From contig JAHYIO010000004.1 of the NCBI GenBank assembly GCA_020543525.1, positions 1,054,001-1,118,000 on the forward strand: a stretch of DNA of 64,000 bases. The letters run 5' to 3'. This DNA is from Coriolopsis trogii. Taxonomy: Eukaryota > Basidiomycota > Agaricomycetes > Polyporales > Polyporaceae. A model generated the notes under the pieces. That model ran no database searches. It was not told the DNA's origin and was given only the letters and a program-made list of their open reading frames with translations. A program made the position numbers and the translations under genes. Every line of letters begins with the position of its first letter. Position 1 is the stretch's first letter. Below, piece by piece: positions 12,079-24,689 of this stretch.

Positions 12079-12597
12079 CTAGGCGACGGTCAGCATGAAT
12101 GCGGAGATCCTGTCGTTGCCGAACGTGGCCCTCGTATTGTCCTCGGTCGTGATGTTCCAGCGAGCTCCTGCACCCGTACACATGGGCTCACTAAGTCCGA
12201 GACAAGTGAGTGATAATTAACGTAGAGCTTTGATGAACACTTACTCGAAACCTGCAACGGAACGTCTGGTAAGACACGATATCGGGACCAAAAAAGCATA
12301 AGGGTGCGTACCGGTAGCGATGATGTTCGGGTCGGGGTCGACGGTCGAAATGGTGTCGTTCCACTGCTTGTTCAAGACAACGCACATCCCGATGGGCAGG
12401 ACGAGGCGGGTGCACGGGCCTCCCCAACCAAAGTCGCGACAGATGAAAACGCCGCCAACGGGGGTCGGCTAGATCTGGAACGTCAACATTGTTCACGGGG
12501 GCGATGAAGAAGTTGTGCGGCTTACGGCGAAATCCCAGCGAGCGACGGTGCTGGTGGCCGAGGCCACAGCAGCGACGGCGAGAGCAGTGAGCTTCAT
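12079..12597 (-). CDS. Small secreted cysteine-containing protein
   Basis: A short secreted protein of roughly 115 residues. The start MKLTALAVAAVASATSTVA is a clear signal peptide. The mature part reads GGVFICRDFGWGGPCTRLVL, then GMCVVLNKQWNDTISTVDPD, and ends in MCTGAGARWNITTEDNTRA and a short hydrophobic tail. Four cysteines (FIC, GPC, GMC, MCT) could form two disulfides. The layout recalls small fungal secreted proteins with C-x-D-x-x-W-G-G-x-C and W-N-D motifs that have been compared with beta/gamma-crystallin folds; function is unknown. Four exons are needed, including one of only 7 nt at 12245-12251, to keep the frame across GFDEPMC. A metabolic, cell-wall or effector role cannot be chosen. 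Confidence 0.75.
12245..12251 (-). other. Predicted 7-nt micro-exon of the secreted-protein gene
   Basis: GTTTCGA on the minus strand is bounded by TTGCAG upstream and GTAAGT downstream. Using exactly these 7 nt joins the phase-1 donor after ATCATCGCTACCG to the last exon and gives ATGFDEPMCTG without a stop. The alternative 21-nt exon from the upstream CCAG acceptor breaks the final frame. Confidence 0.6.
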
Positions 12598-13692
12598 ATG
12601 TTGGTAGTAGAAGTTGGTAACGATGGTGTAAGGAGAGTCGGAGAGGACTACTGACGGTTAGAGATGCAATGAGTGAGGCTTTTATATTTCGTCAGAGTCG
12701 AGGATTTTGGCCTGAGCAAGCGTCGGTGTAGGTGGATTCCATGCACAACAGTCATGTGGTTGAGAAGGTGCTGCCATGAGTCCTTTTACGACTGAAGGCT
12801 CGGAATCCACGATGCCTTTCCCAGTAAGCCTCGCGTCGACTTTGTGACACCTGCCAGGCTGGCGGAGACAGCGAAGTGCGCTATTCTTCGTCCGAAGGGG
12901 GGGAGGCGTGCAATCTTTGTCTCGCAACACCTCAGCGCTCGAGCCTTATGCGTGAGCAGCTCTTTGTCGCTGCGACCCGGAAGAATCTATGTCAGTAATT
13001 GAGGTCGTCTATGTGTAGGACTCCAACCAAGGGTGATCCGTGCCCACGCATCGGCATCACTCTTCTCTCCCTCAATTCTGCCACCTCGGTTAGATCACGA
13101 ATCCCGTAGTATCCTCTGCGGTCGGGCTCCGAGTCCGCTCTCTTGACAAGCTTCTCACTCGAACTTTGCGTCTTCCATGGAGTGGCAATGTTCGGAAGCT
13201 GTGGTGTCAATTACTTGCGGTCACGATAGAGGTTCCAAGAAAAGAAGGAGAGCTCTGTAGACAGCCCTTGCATTCTTGTGCATTGCCTCCGCTCGCGGTC
13301 GGAGGTCTGTAGAGGCCTTGCAAGAATATGTGCTAGACAAAGACATATCCTGTAGACAACATGTGCACATCAGCTTCATGGTACTGAATGGTAGGAGACC
13401 AATATCGCACCTTCTTCGAGTCCCCGGGAGTTGTCAGCGCTATGTATTACGCGACTTACCATGAACCTCTGGCGTCTGCTTTGCTATTTCTGGTCTTCAA
13501 CGTCAACCTTGGATCAGCGCACTGCCGCCGCCTGAACTGACTTCGAGGAGCGTATCACACGGAAGTTGGGATGCGTCGTGAGCCCTGGTCTATTGCGATG
13601 GTATGCTATATGACAAGGCGTGATAAACTAATTTTGCTCCGAAAATAATAAAAACACAATGCAATGCGATCGAACCAATGATACGTCATCCA
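12598..13692. other. Intergenic region between secreted-protein gene and BiP
   Basis: About 1.1 kb holding the promoter of the secreted-protein gene at the left and the 3' UTR of BiP at the right. Short ORFs on both strands have no recognisable content. Confidence 0.5.
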
Positions 13693-14572
13693 TCACAGCT
13701 CGTCGTGCGAGCGTCCGTACTCGTCATCATCGTCACCTCCACCGGAGGAGTAGAGCTTGCTCGTGATGGGGTTCACGACGCTCTGAATGTCCGAGAGCTT
13801 CTCCTCGAGCTCCTCGGCGGTAGCGGACTGACCGTTCTCGTCGATCCAGTCCGTCGTCTCCTTGATCGCGTCAAGGATGGCCTTCTTGTCGTCATCGTCG
13901 AGCTTGCCGCCAAGACCCTCCTGGTCGGCGAGCTGCGTCTTCAAGCCGTAAACGAAGGAGGAGAGGTGGTTCAGCGCCTCAATGCGCTTCCTCTGAGCCT
14001 CATCCTCGGCAGCGAACTCCTCAGCCTCCTTCACCATGCGCTCGATTTCCTCGGGCGACAAACGACCCTTCTCGTTGGTAATGGTGATAGACTCCGACTT
14101 GCCACTGTAGAACGAATCAGCATGGGTCATGCTCACTAAGACGACAGACGAGACCATCACTCACGTTCCCTTATCGACCGCCGAGATCTTCATGATACCG
14201 TTCGCGTCGACTTCGAACGTGACCTCGATCTGAGGTACACCACGGGGAGCGGGAGGAATGCCAGAGAGCTCAAACTTGCCGAGGAGGTTGTTGTCCTTCG
14301 TCAACGAACGCTCACCCTCGTACACCTGGATCAACACAGTCTGCTGGTTGTCGGCAGCAGTCGAAAAGCTAGGTAGACATGTAAGAATGGTCACAAACCG
14401 ACCGCAAGTCAAGCATGGGACTCACATCTGGCTCTTGCGAGTGGGAATAACAGTGTTGCGGGGGATGATCTTGGTCATGACACCACCGGTTGTCTCAATA
14501 CCGAGAGTGAGGGCGTTGACATCGACGAGGACGACATCACCGAGGGACTCATCACCAGCGAGGATACCACCT

Positions 14573-14604
<32 letters not shown>

Positions 14605-15977
14605 AGGGTTGATACCCTTTGAGGGCTCCTTGCCGAAGTACTCCTTAAGGAGCTGCTGGACCTTGGGGATACGAGTCGAGCCACCAACGAGGACGATCTC
14701 GTCGATATCCTCCTTCTTGAGGTTCGCGTCCTTGAGCACCTGCTCCACTGGCTTCATCGTCTTGCGGAACAAGTCCATGTTCAGCTCCTCGAACTTAGCG
14801 CGGGTGAGCGTCTCCGAAAAGTCGTTGCCGTTCTCGAACGCCTCGATCTCAATACGGGTGGACTGCTGGCTGGAGAGCGTGCGCTTGGCCTTCTCAACCT
14901 CGCGCTTGAGCTTGCCCAAAGCACGGAGGTTGCCAGTGACGTCTGTGCCGGTCTTCTTCTTGTATTGCTTGACGAGGTACTCAATGACACGGTTGTCAAA
15001 GTCCTCACCACCAAGATGGGTGTCACCCGCGGTAGCCAAGACCTCGAAGACACCGTCGTCGATGGAGAGAAGGGAGACATCAAAAGTTCCACCACCAAGG
15101 TCGTAAACGATGATCTGAGACTCGCCACCCTTCTTGTCAAGACCGTAAGCGATGGCAGCAGCGGTAGGCTCGTTGATGATACGGAGGACCTGAAGACCGG
15201 CAATGGTACCGGCATCCTTGGTGGCCTGGCGCTGAGCATCGTTGAAGTACGCGGGGACGGTGACAACGGCGTGGGTGACCGGACGGCCAAGGTAGGCCTC
15301 AGCAGTCTCCTTCATCTTGCCCAAGACCATGGCTGAGATCTCCTCCGGGGTCTAGAATTGACGTCAGACCATGTAACAAGGCGTATATGCGATGCTACTC
15401 ACAAATTCACGGAGCTCACCACGGTACTTGACCTGAACGTTGGGCTTGCCACTCTTGTTAGTGACCTTGAAGGGCCAGTGCTTCATGTCGCGCTGGACCT
15501 CAGGATCATCGAACTTGCGACCAATGAGACGCTTGGCGTCGAAGACGGTGTTCTCCGGGTTGGAGTGGAATGCGTTCTTCGCGCTGTCACCAACACTGGA
15601 TACTGAAATGAGGGGATGCCAAGAGTGCAGATTGAGGGAGGTACTTACAGACGTTCCTCGTCCGAGAAACTGACCCATGACGGCGTGATACGGTGACCCT
15701 GGTCGTTGGCAATGATCTCGACACGGCCCCCTCGTTGTACACCAACGCAAGAGTATGTTGTTCCCAGATCTACTATGCGTCAGAGGTCATGGTCGGCTAT
15801 AGAGACACGCTGCTACTCACCGATACCAATTACCGGACCGTACTTCGCCTTCTCATCATCAGCACTCACGGAAACCGGGCATAAAAGAATGAGAGCGAGG
15901 AAAGCGAGGAATACAAGGGACAAGGAGGACAGCAGTCGCCGAGACTGTGTCCGCGTCGGTCGACGAGGAAGAGACAT
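13693..15977 (-). CDS. KAR2: ER-lumenal Hsp70 chaperone BiP/GRP78/Kar2
   Basis: Translocation motor and folding chaperone of the ER lumen, and sensor partner of Ire1. It starts [14 protein letters not shown], followed by a strongly hydrophobic signal segment and a VSVSADDE cleavage region. The ATPase domain carries the Hsp70 signatures: [14 protein letters not shown] (split by an intron), [14 protein letters not shown], and [15 protein letters not shown]. The substrate domain includes [18 protein letters not shown] and [15 protein letters not shown]. The protein ends [20 protein letters not shown] is the ER-retrieval signal, which separates it from cytosolic or mitochondrial Hsp70s. An upstream in-frame Met exists (16046), but it would place the signal peptide internally, so I chose 15977. 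Three UPRE-like cores lie upstream. Confidence 0.97.
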
Positions 15978-16056
15978 GATGAGGGGAGAGAGAGAGAGGT
16001 GTTTGCTCGCCAAGTCTCTCTCTCGCGCGTATTTATTGGCGCACACCGCGTCCTGG

Positions 16057-16064
16057 CCACGTCA
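16057..16064 (-). promoter_or_regulatory. UPRE-like core 1 upstream of BiP
   Basis: CCACGTCA on the plus strand reads TGACGTGG on the gene strand, the core bound by XBP1/ATF6-type bZIP factors. It is about 85 bp upstream of the BiP ATG. Confidence 0.6.
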
Positions 16065-16114
16065 ACACTTTCGAGACGACTCGACCCCGATCACCCCCTT
16101 TCAGCCCTCGGCCA

Positions 16115-16124
16115 TGACGTGGCA
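16115..16124 (+). promoter_or_regulatory. UPRE-like core 2 upstream of BiP
   Basis: TGACGTGGCA is in inverted orientation to core 1 and about 140 bp upstream of the BiP ATG. It matches the metazoan UPRE core fully. Confidence 0.6.
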
Positions 16125-16227
16125 CAGACGGGGACAGCAAATGGGCGCTACCAACGGTTTACATGCCCGAATTTTCGAGAAACGCCAGGCGGATGTCCGG
16201 GGTCTCTCCGTCCTTCGACCCATCGAG

Positions 16228-16237
16228 TGCCACGTCG
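16228..16237 (-). promoter_or_regulatory. UPRE-like core 3 upstream of BiP
   Basis: TGCCACGTCG is the reverse complement of CGACGTGGCA, one base off core 2. It is about 255 bp upstream of the BiP ATG. Confidence 0.45.
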
Positions 16238-16647
16238 CGTCCGGTCGTCCTGTGATGTCTCTCCGTATCCGCGCCACGCGCAGAATCATCGAGCAGGCGG
16301 TCAGCTCATCCAAGTTTCTCCGGCACGGGCTTCTGTACAGCATGACTAGCCCGACACGTAGAAGGCGGCGGGCTCAATCCGTACCGCCGTAGGCCGAGCG
16401 GGTATGGAACTCACTATTTGCGTGTCGATACGTTGGGAAGACGTGTACACCGGTGAAGAGCAACCAAATGTACAAGCAGAATAATATTATGAGGCGAACC
16501 TGGGAAGGACTAGTGATACACCAGCGATACAGACCGGGGGACGGAGTGGGGAGCAATAAATATGTACATGTTGTACAACAGAGGAGTACTAGTAGCCACG
16601 AGAGCAGGAGCCTAGAGAACCAACAAAGGGATAATAAGTTACTATAA

Positions 16648-17479
16648 TCATCGCGAAGAAACGTCATCATCGCTGTCATAAGAGAGGGATGGTATAGCCA
16701 TCATACGCGCCGGGGCCATAAAGCGCATCGGTAGCGTCTTCCTGACCACCTTGTCGTCGTCCTCATCGTCGGGAGGGACGACCAACACGAGTCTGAATGC
16801 GTCCTTGCCATTGAGATAGAAGCGGTAGAGCCGCTTCTCTCTGATGAAGCCCAAAGACTCGTAGAGTGAAAGGGCGGCTGAATTGTCGAACTCCGTCTCG
16901 AGAACCACCTGAAAGTCACGTAGGTCAGTACGCCGGAGTCGCCTTGGTCCTTGAGAAGATGCCACAGATATGCGTACCTCCGCAACACCATGCTTCTTCA
17001 TGACTTCCACGCTCCGACGCACCAGCGTGCTCGCTTTCAGTATATGCACCACCGATGAGCCCGGGCGGCAAGATGACCGGGACAGATTGACTCACCAATC
17101 CCCCTCTTGCGCCAGTTTCTATGGACGCTCAGCATGGCAATATAGCCTCTGTTCGCAACGTCTCTGTGCATACTTTGCTTGCAGACGATGACACCCACCG
17201 GGTCAGAGGACTGACTCGGATAAGCCTGGCGATACGCCGATACACTCAGTATTGCACACATGAACGACAAGGTATGCTTACAAGGAAGGCCAAGTGAGGC
17301 CTACGCGCATCAAAGTCAGCGACACCCGTTCTCGCTATGGGTTAGTGTGCTTACCATTGCTGAAGGAAGTACCGGTAGGTGTAGATAACATACGGCTCAC
17401 TCAGTTCATGCTGAACGAGTGCCATAATATGAGGTAATTCAGACTCGCCACTATACTGTCGGTAGATTATAGCGTCCAT
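16648..17479 (-). CDS. MAK3: N-alpha-acetyltransferase 30, NatC catalytic subunit (Mak3)
   Basis: Cotranslationally acetylates N-terminal Met followed by hydrophobic residues, at the ribosome with Mak10 and Mak31. The first exon codes [19 protein letters not shown], then [20 protein letters not shown], the hallmark Naa30 N-terminus. The GNAT core follows: [27 protein letters not shown] (acetyl-CoA loop R-x-x-G-x-G), then [20 protein letters not shown] and [20 protein letters not shown]. The protein ends with an acidic tail (DDEDDDK and DSDDDVSSR). Several short introns are present. It is divergent from Nup192, with only about 207 bp between the two ATGs, so the promoter is probably shared. 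Confidence 0.92.
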
Positions 17480-17686
17480 AATGAGCGTGAAGCAGGAGCA
17501 AGGGGTGCGCGGCGCAGATGAAGGATGAGAGATAGGAGAAAGGAAGGCAGGAGATGGGAGTCGAGCACCGAAGCGAGGCAGCAGCGTGTCGCGCGTCGTC
17601 GCGTGCGCGTGAACTCTGGGTGGCACGCGTCTCGGCAGCGCGCACCGACCTTGCCCTCAAACCTCTCCCTCTCTCTCCCCTCCTCT
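17480..17686. promoter_or_regulatory. Bidirectional promoter between NatC and Nup192 genes
   Basis: The 207-bp gap between two divergent start codons must hold both core promoters. A pyrimidine-rich tract (CCTCTCCCTCTCTCTCCCC) directly precedes the Nup192 ATG. I see no clear TATA box in either direction. Confidence 0.55.
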
Positions 17687-20600
17687 ATGTCATCCGTTTC
17701 TCGTCTTCGGGCAGTTCTATCAGCTGTGTTTAGCTCTCGGGGTCTTCCAAATGGAGAGCAGGAGTTCTTCGAGGAGCTGATGGCCCACAAGCCACAGTTG
17801 GTAAATCTGTACGACGTAGGAGCACGGAATCCGCAGGAGCAACGCGAACTCGAGTCAGGTACGTTCGAAACATCTAACACTGCACCAAATTTGCCCATGT
17901 CTGTTTCCAGGAAGGATCACAATCAATGGCACCCCTGTCGCTGTGAACGACGCCTTCACGAAGCAAGCCCTGTTCATTTCCCAACAACTCGACTGCTCCG
18001 AACGTTATGTCGTCGGTCTACTCCAAGATGTCATGTCACACAATCCAAACCTCTCCCAAGAACAGTGCATTGAAGCTGCTATCATGGAGTTCCACACACG
18101 AAGGAGGGAGATCGCGGACTGTCTAGGGACCTTACTGCAGGCGGCGGAACAGGCGGAGACGGCGGACGCGTCACCATTACACCAACGAATAGCAACTTTC
18201 GTGCTGCAACAGCTCCTTCATCCAAGCGGAAAGACGGGGCTTTCAATGGCCATGAAGCTGTTCCAGGAGATTCACAACGTAGGAAATACGTTGAACAAAG
18301 CGCAGGCAGCGCGACAGAACGCGAGGAGCGAGACTGTTAGCCCAAGCCAAGGTGAGTTCACCATGGCGTATCATCTTGTACCATAATCAAACCGTCCTAC
18401 AGGTGCAAATGCGGGATTGGGCGCGGATATTTTGACTGCACGCTGTGAGTCCCTCAAGTACGAGAGGCGCACCCTCGCGGTGGCGCTGTTCCTACTCGCG
18501 CGTATGGGCCATCTTTCGTCCAAAGATATACCGAAGATTGTCGACTGGTTGAGCGCAAATACGCGTCATCCCATGGTTTTCTACATCCTTCCAACCCTCA
18601 TGGCCGCGTTCGACGTCGTCGACCCGAACTCAACTGGAGGACAAGCGCGCAGGATGTTATTCGCAGACGGAAGCCTGGTCGCGGAGATGAAGCGCAAGTT
18701 GGACGTGTCGAAGGAGTGGCCCGAGCCCGGTCTCAAGGCGACCGTTCTTCTCCAGTGGACATTATTCCTCACCGCCGCGCGACGAGCTGACCCAGCCCTT
18801 GAGAACACGGATGGATTCAAGTCGGACGAGCTGGAAACTCAGATATGGAACGCGGTTCAGGGCGACTGCTTCACGTATCTCGCACGTCTACTCACGTTGT
18901 TTCAGAGGAGACAAACCATTCATGCATCTACCTCCTACGCTGCCTCGGCTCTCACTATCACGGACCAGGACCTCCAGATTGAGCTCCCAGGGGACGACTT
19001 CAAGCCAGTCATTCTCGAGGCATGCGAGGCGCTCGTGCGCTCCCTCATCACTCAAGCGTCGTCCGAGTTGCGTAAGATCAAGCAGCGCCAAGAGGACCTC
19101 TTGCTTGCGGGTTCTCGTGCGGACAGGACACGCATGTACCGCTCATCAATGCCCCCTGGAGGCCCACGCGCAACCATCGTAGAACCGGACAAACCCACAG
19201 CGCCTCCGCGAAACGACATGGCCATGCTCTTCTCTTTCCTTGGCATGCTGTACACTATGCTGCCACCGGAGAATGCATTGCACTTCTGGGGCGCGGGCAC
19301 CGTTTACGCTGGACAGCGGACGTCGTACAGAGAATACCTCGAGCTCAGCTCCGGAAAGCTCGCCGCGTTCCTGCAATGGTCGATCTGGTCCACGCAGGCG
19401 CGCGACGTCAGCATGTCCATGGCCCTTTTCGACATGCTCGCTGGACTTGCCAACGGTCAGCAATGTAGCGAACTGGCGTACAACTATCTCGTGCGTGGGG
19501 GCGGTGATCTTGTGCCCGGCGCATCATCAACGTCGACAGCACACTACAACACTGGTCCATCCGTCTCATGGAGTTCCATATTCACTATGCTCGAGACATG
19601 GGCGGCTGCCGGCCAACCTCCCCGCACGAACGCGCCTCCACAGGCTATCGGAGGCCCACAGCAAGGACTGGGTCAGACATGGCAGCCCCAGCAGGCGCCT
19701 CAGCCACGGCCTTCGCAGCAGATCCCACTCGCTGCCCAGGACGTTATGCTTGCGCAAGCCTTTTTGCGTCTCCTCTCGGTCGTTGTCACCAACTCTGTCC
19801 CTGCACGGGTGAACATCTGCGCCCACGCTCGATTCCGTGCGATTCCTACCCTTGTATCCCTCGTTCCATTGGGTGTCCCTCTCGAGCTCAAGGGTGCCAT
19901 TTTCGAAACCCTCGCCGCTTTCTGCGCGCCGGGTGCAGGAGCAGCTGGTGTGGAGATTTGCAAATCTGTGTGGACCCTGATGGAACGGCTCGAGGTGATC
20001 AACGTCCGAGCAATGGGTCCGAACATCTCTATTGGAAAAGGAATCGAGATGGAGTTGGATGAAGTCGAAGCCATGCACAGGTTCTACCCATCGACAATCT
20101 CCTTCCTCAATCTCCTTAGTACGCTCATCCACACTCCCAAACGCATCCCCTTGCGCGAGCGTGTCGCAGATCCTACACCGGTCAACACGATTCCCGAGGG
20201 TCTGGGTGCTCCATACAGATCGCCAGGGATTGGACCATTCGTGTCCTTCGTGGTAGACAACGTCTTCGCCCGTATTCCCACTCGCGAATATGCCCGCCCG
20301 TCCGATAGGTGGCACATGAACGACCTCTGTTTGTGCTTCATCGAGCGCTGCCTCGCGAGCTTCGATCTCGAATCCCTCGTCACAAGCGTCGAGGACCTTC
20401 AGCCGACCAAGGAGGCCGTCGTACAGCTCGCTATTCATCCGGGTTTCGAGATGATGAGGCGATTGCTTACTGCTACGCCGCTTCAAGCTTCCATCCTCTC
20501 GTACCTTGTCGAGGGCTTGGACGGATTCGAGAAGGGGTTGGCGCAGGAGGAGCCGTTCTATCGCACGACTATCATCCGTGTACTACGGATTATCCATCGC

Positions 20601-23600
20601 GTCCTTGAGGTCCAGGACATCTTCCTGGACGTCTTCCTTCCTCTCCTCGCAGAGCTGAACGAGCCCGCGCTTACTGGAGAGGTACCACCTGTGTCTTACT
20701 TCATCAGGTTCGATCAGGCTCTCTCATTCACTCCTGACTATGTCCCTGCGCTTGCGGCGTACATCTGCTACCCCTCTTACCCGGAACTCATGCTTCTCAG
20801 CGTGAAGATCTTGCAGACGCTGTCGACCTCAACCGCCTTCTCGCAGCTAGCACTCTTGATTGACCGTAGCAGCGAGTCGATACGGATTCTCGAGGGCTAC
20901 CTCCGAGCTCTGGACACACATGTCGTTGAGGACGTGGAGGCATCGGAGACCGTCGCTGAACAGACGACCGGAGCTGGCGCGCCAGACATTGACGAGAGTT
21001 CCGAACAGCTCACCCAAGCGATCCGCCTTGCTATCCTGGATCTCTTCATCCAGAACACACACCCGAATCGGCCGTTCCCCAATGTCGCACACTTCCTCCT
21101 ATTTGGCGGCGCTTCCCAAGACAAGCAGATCCAAGATCCCCACGCCCTCGGTGCTCGCCGATCATGCGTCCACTCCATCCTCGATCTCCTCAACTTCGGC
21201 GTACCACGGCTGAAGAGCAAGAAACAGCAGCAGCTTGGGGAGCCTCTCTTCATCACGCTCCCTGCATTCGCGGAAAGGTGCTACCACGTCATCTATCAGC
21301 TCTGCCAGCATCCGCGCACCTCGGAGTCGACGATGCGCTATCTGCGGACACGGGAGGACTTTTTCGCGCGGCATCTCGCTGCTGTACCCTTCAAGGTACC
21401 TCCAACCGAGACCCAGCCGTTCATCGAGATCGTATACGGTGACGGCTCGCGCGTGGTCACGACAGTGACTGCGATGGCGTCTTTCCTCAAATTGCGCTCG
21501 TGGATACTTGACCTCGTTGCGCTGGACCTGCACGTGCTCACAAATCGAGGCCACCAGAAGAGCGTTTCCGAACTGTTGGAACTCATGTTCGGAAATGAGG
21601 AGGAGTACCTGGAGAGCGGCACTGGCAATTGGAACATGGATCTATTCAAGCCCTTCCGAGAGGTCGGTCAGTCACACCTGAGGATGATTGAGCTTGTGCA
21701 GTCTCTGGACTTCGACTGGTCAGACAGTCTAGTGGTGCAACCTCAGGAGCTCGAGTTCCTCAGTCAGCTCAACCTCCAGTCTTGCCTCCGCGTCGACGAG
21801 TCCGGATGCGAGGTCGTTGACCGCACCGCACTGCTCACCCTCCTCACTCTCGCAAAGCGAACGTTGTATTTGCAAGGTCGGATCGCGACCAAGGCCCATA
21901 TCGACGTTCTTGAGGCGGAGAGCAACTACGTTTTGGAAAGTTGCGCGATCGAGAACCACAGACGGAAGATCCGCTACGCGTCAGCATCGGGCTACGAGGC
22001 TTGGCGTAGGTTGCTTGACATGGCGCTCATGAAATGCTTCGATCGCCTACCGTTTGACCGTCGAGAGAACATGCTGTTCGACCTCCTCCACGTTCTGCCC
22101 ACCATTCTCCGTTCCGCCAACATCCACGAGTCGACCGCCGTCTTGCTCTCGGAGACGATTCTGACTACCATTACCAAATTACGCGAAGACCGCCGTCACC
22201 AGGTCTTGCTCCAGTCAGCAGGCGGAGATATTGAGGCCGGTGCACTCCCGGCTGAGCGTCTCAACGTGCTCCTCCGGAGTATCTTGGAGTGCATTATTGA
22301 CCACAGTCGAATCGAGCTTGTCCGGGGCAACCTCTATGCTGCACTCGTCAACTACCTGCACCTCGTCGTGCAGAGCGAGCCGTCGGAAGAGCGACACGAA
22401 GGTCTCCCTGATCTCGCTGCGTCAACAAGAAACGAGCTTGCGTTCAGTGATAGTCTGTCTCTTATTTCAGCGTCGAGCGGACTTGATCGGCATTCCGCAG
22501 GCTCGTCTCTCGTCGCCTCAAGCATCTCCATCCTCAAGCCTGCTATGGAACGCCTGATTGCGATAGTGTCACGAGACGCCATCGATGGAACGGAAGTGTG
22601 GAAGACGGTCGCGTTCATGCTGCTTGATTCTTTAGTGAGACTGTCACGGTGGGAGAGGCACTCCTCGCCTCTCGCCGCCCTTGCGCGTCAAGGATTTTTA
22701 GGCGGTTTCGTGCGAGGCCTCAAGGAATCGGATCTTGCGTTGCAGGCCGTTCTCAAACCTGATCCAGGCAAGTGAAATACCTTCCTTCTTTCCCTTACAG
22801 CCTCTGATCGCACGCTAGACGATCTGAACGCGCTCTATGTCTACGAGTCGAAGATGTCGCTTTTGGTCCGCATGGCTCAAACTAGACAGGGAGCGGAACG
22901 GCTGCTGGAGGCGCGGGTACTTCCCATACTGGCCGACTGCGACTACCTTGACGCGCGACCTGAAGCAGACCAAGCATTCCTTGGTACGGTGACGTTCGAC
23001 TGTGTGGTAGAATGACTACTGATATAATATTACCATAGATCGTGATAGCTTCCTACCTTCTGCAGTCCAACGATACCACCAGCTGTTCATGCCTGCTTTG
23101 CAGCTTGTCAGCGGAATGCTCATTACCCTTGGGCCAAAGCACACCACTGCCGCCAACCATGTATGTTTAATCCTGCCTGACTGTATGCGCAATCTCACTT
23201 TGTGTGATAGGCTCTGCAATTCCTGTCAAGTCATAGGGATACTGCTGTCCTCCTCCTCAAGAACGAGGTGGATGAACTCTCGCTTTCTGTAATGGAGGAG
23301 ATCCGCCTCTTGGTATCAATATGTGGCAGTGTGGTGCATCTTGTCCCCAAGACCGAACTCGTGAGTCGGCCTTCCACTCTAACGCTTTGCCGACCTCACG
23401 AATCTGCCTGTCACCAGCTGTCAAGTTCAGGGTTCGGCACGGTGCACGGTGCCATATCAGGCTTAGCGGCAAAGTCTTTTGGCGATCGGTACTGGACGGA
23501 ACGTGTGAAGCCTCAGACCGACTCCGAGTTGGCCGATGCGAGTGTTCAGTCGCTTGGTGCGTCATATCTATGGGACTCTTTGGCGAGAGTTCGAAGCGAC

Positions 23601-24689
23601 TTATACGTCCGCTACAGAGTATGCCACAGAATCGAAGTTCCGGGCCGCTGTTCGTCAGAAGGAAGAGCTCCTCAAGAACGCGGTCATTTCCTACCTCGGA
23701 ACTGCAAGCGACTTTGCGGAGACGGAATTCACGTTGGTCTTGTCCCCCTCGATCACTACGCCCAAGCACGAGGAGCGGCCGACAAGATTCATAGGTGAGC
23801 AGACCCTTCCAAGCTTAGCTCTGCTCCTCCATTTGTTTGCTCACAGAAAGCTTGCGATACAGCTACCGTACCGACCATTGGCGATGCCATCGAAGCTCTG
23901 GATGTCTTCTGTCGCGACCTCGCTCAGGTGCTCCTGCGGATCGTCGACCTTTCCGCAGAGCTGGCCAACAAAGACCACATACGGGTTGACAACATCCAGG
24001 AGGTACGTCTCTGAATTTTGCTTTACCATGCTCTCACACACAACACACATATGATGTTGTAACACAGATTGTGCATATCTCGGATCCGGCGCTCCTCGAG
24101 AACCTCGACATGCGGCAACGGCAGTCCTTGGTTGCTCGTGAACTCATGCACTGGCGGACCGGCGCAAAGCGACGCGCGCAGACGATCTTGAGTGAGTTTC
24201 CGAATTTTACACACCGGATCCTCTCCCTTTACCCGATAGTAAGTTGAGTACGCGAGCCGCTGACGCACGTTCCTTCCTATGAATAGATTCGTTGGAAATG
24301 CTGCTCTTGCTCCTCTGGAGACACCTCACGTTCTACCTCGAGGGCCGGCACATCAACAACCCAGACCTGAAGGGCTCGATCGCACACACGATGCGCTTCG
24401 CCTCCTCCCCGGACGTGGACACGCTCCGGACAGAGGCACAGCGTAAGCTTGTGCCGGTGCTCACCGCGCTCCAAGCGCTCGACCTCGTAAGTATCGTCTG
24501 TTCGCTACGCTTTGCTTCGCTTTCCACTGACGAGAGGTGTCGTTGTAGAACGAGGAGACACTGGGGAACGAATGGCGTTCGTACGAGAGCTACCGGACGA
24601 TCATGGCGCGGAGACTCGCGGACACGGCCGGGCTGGAAGACGACGTGCAGGAGCACGATACGCCGAAAAATGGGATGCTGGCGCTGTAG
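17687..24689 (+). CDS. NUP192: Nucleoporin Nup192/Nup205 (inner ring)
   Basis: A large alpha-solenoid scaffold protein of the nuclear pore inner ring, partner of Nic96/Nup93. The N-terminus MSSVSRLRAVLSAVFSSRG is followed by FFEELMAHKPQLVNLYDVG, the conserved Nup192 opening. One exon of about 4.4 kb codes most of the solenoid, including LKYERRTLAVALFLLARMG, YASASGYEAWRRLLDMALMK and DRRENMLFDLLHVLPTIL. Smaller 3' exons carry LFMPALQLVSGMLITLGP and a C-terminus ending DTPKNGMLAL before TAG at 24687. Total length is about 2,080 residues, in the family range. There is no transmembrane segment, as expected. The 3' end faces Sft2 across about 258 bp. Confidence 0.93.

Larger units (their letters stand above)
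15978..16647. other. BiP promoter and 3' flank of NatC gene
   Basis: About 670 bp. The left 300 bp are the BiP promoter: a GA-rich 5' UTR, an AATAAATA TATA-like element near 16028-16036, and UPRE cores. The right part (16380-16647) is the probable 3' UTR of the N-acetyltransferase gene. No gene is seen. Confidence 0.5.

Noticed and set aside
14258..15106. A 282-codon plus-strand frame opposite BiP
   Set aside because: Hsp70 genes often show long open antisense frames because of codon bias; it has no recognisable domain.
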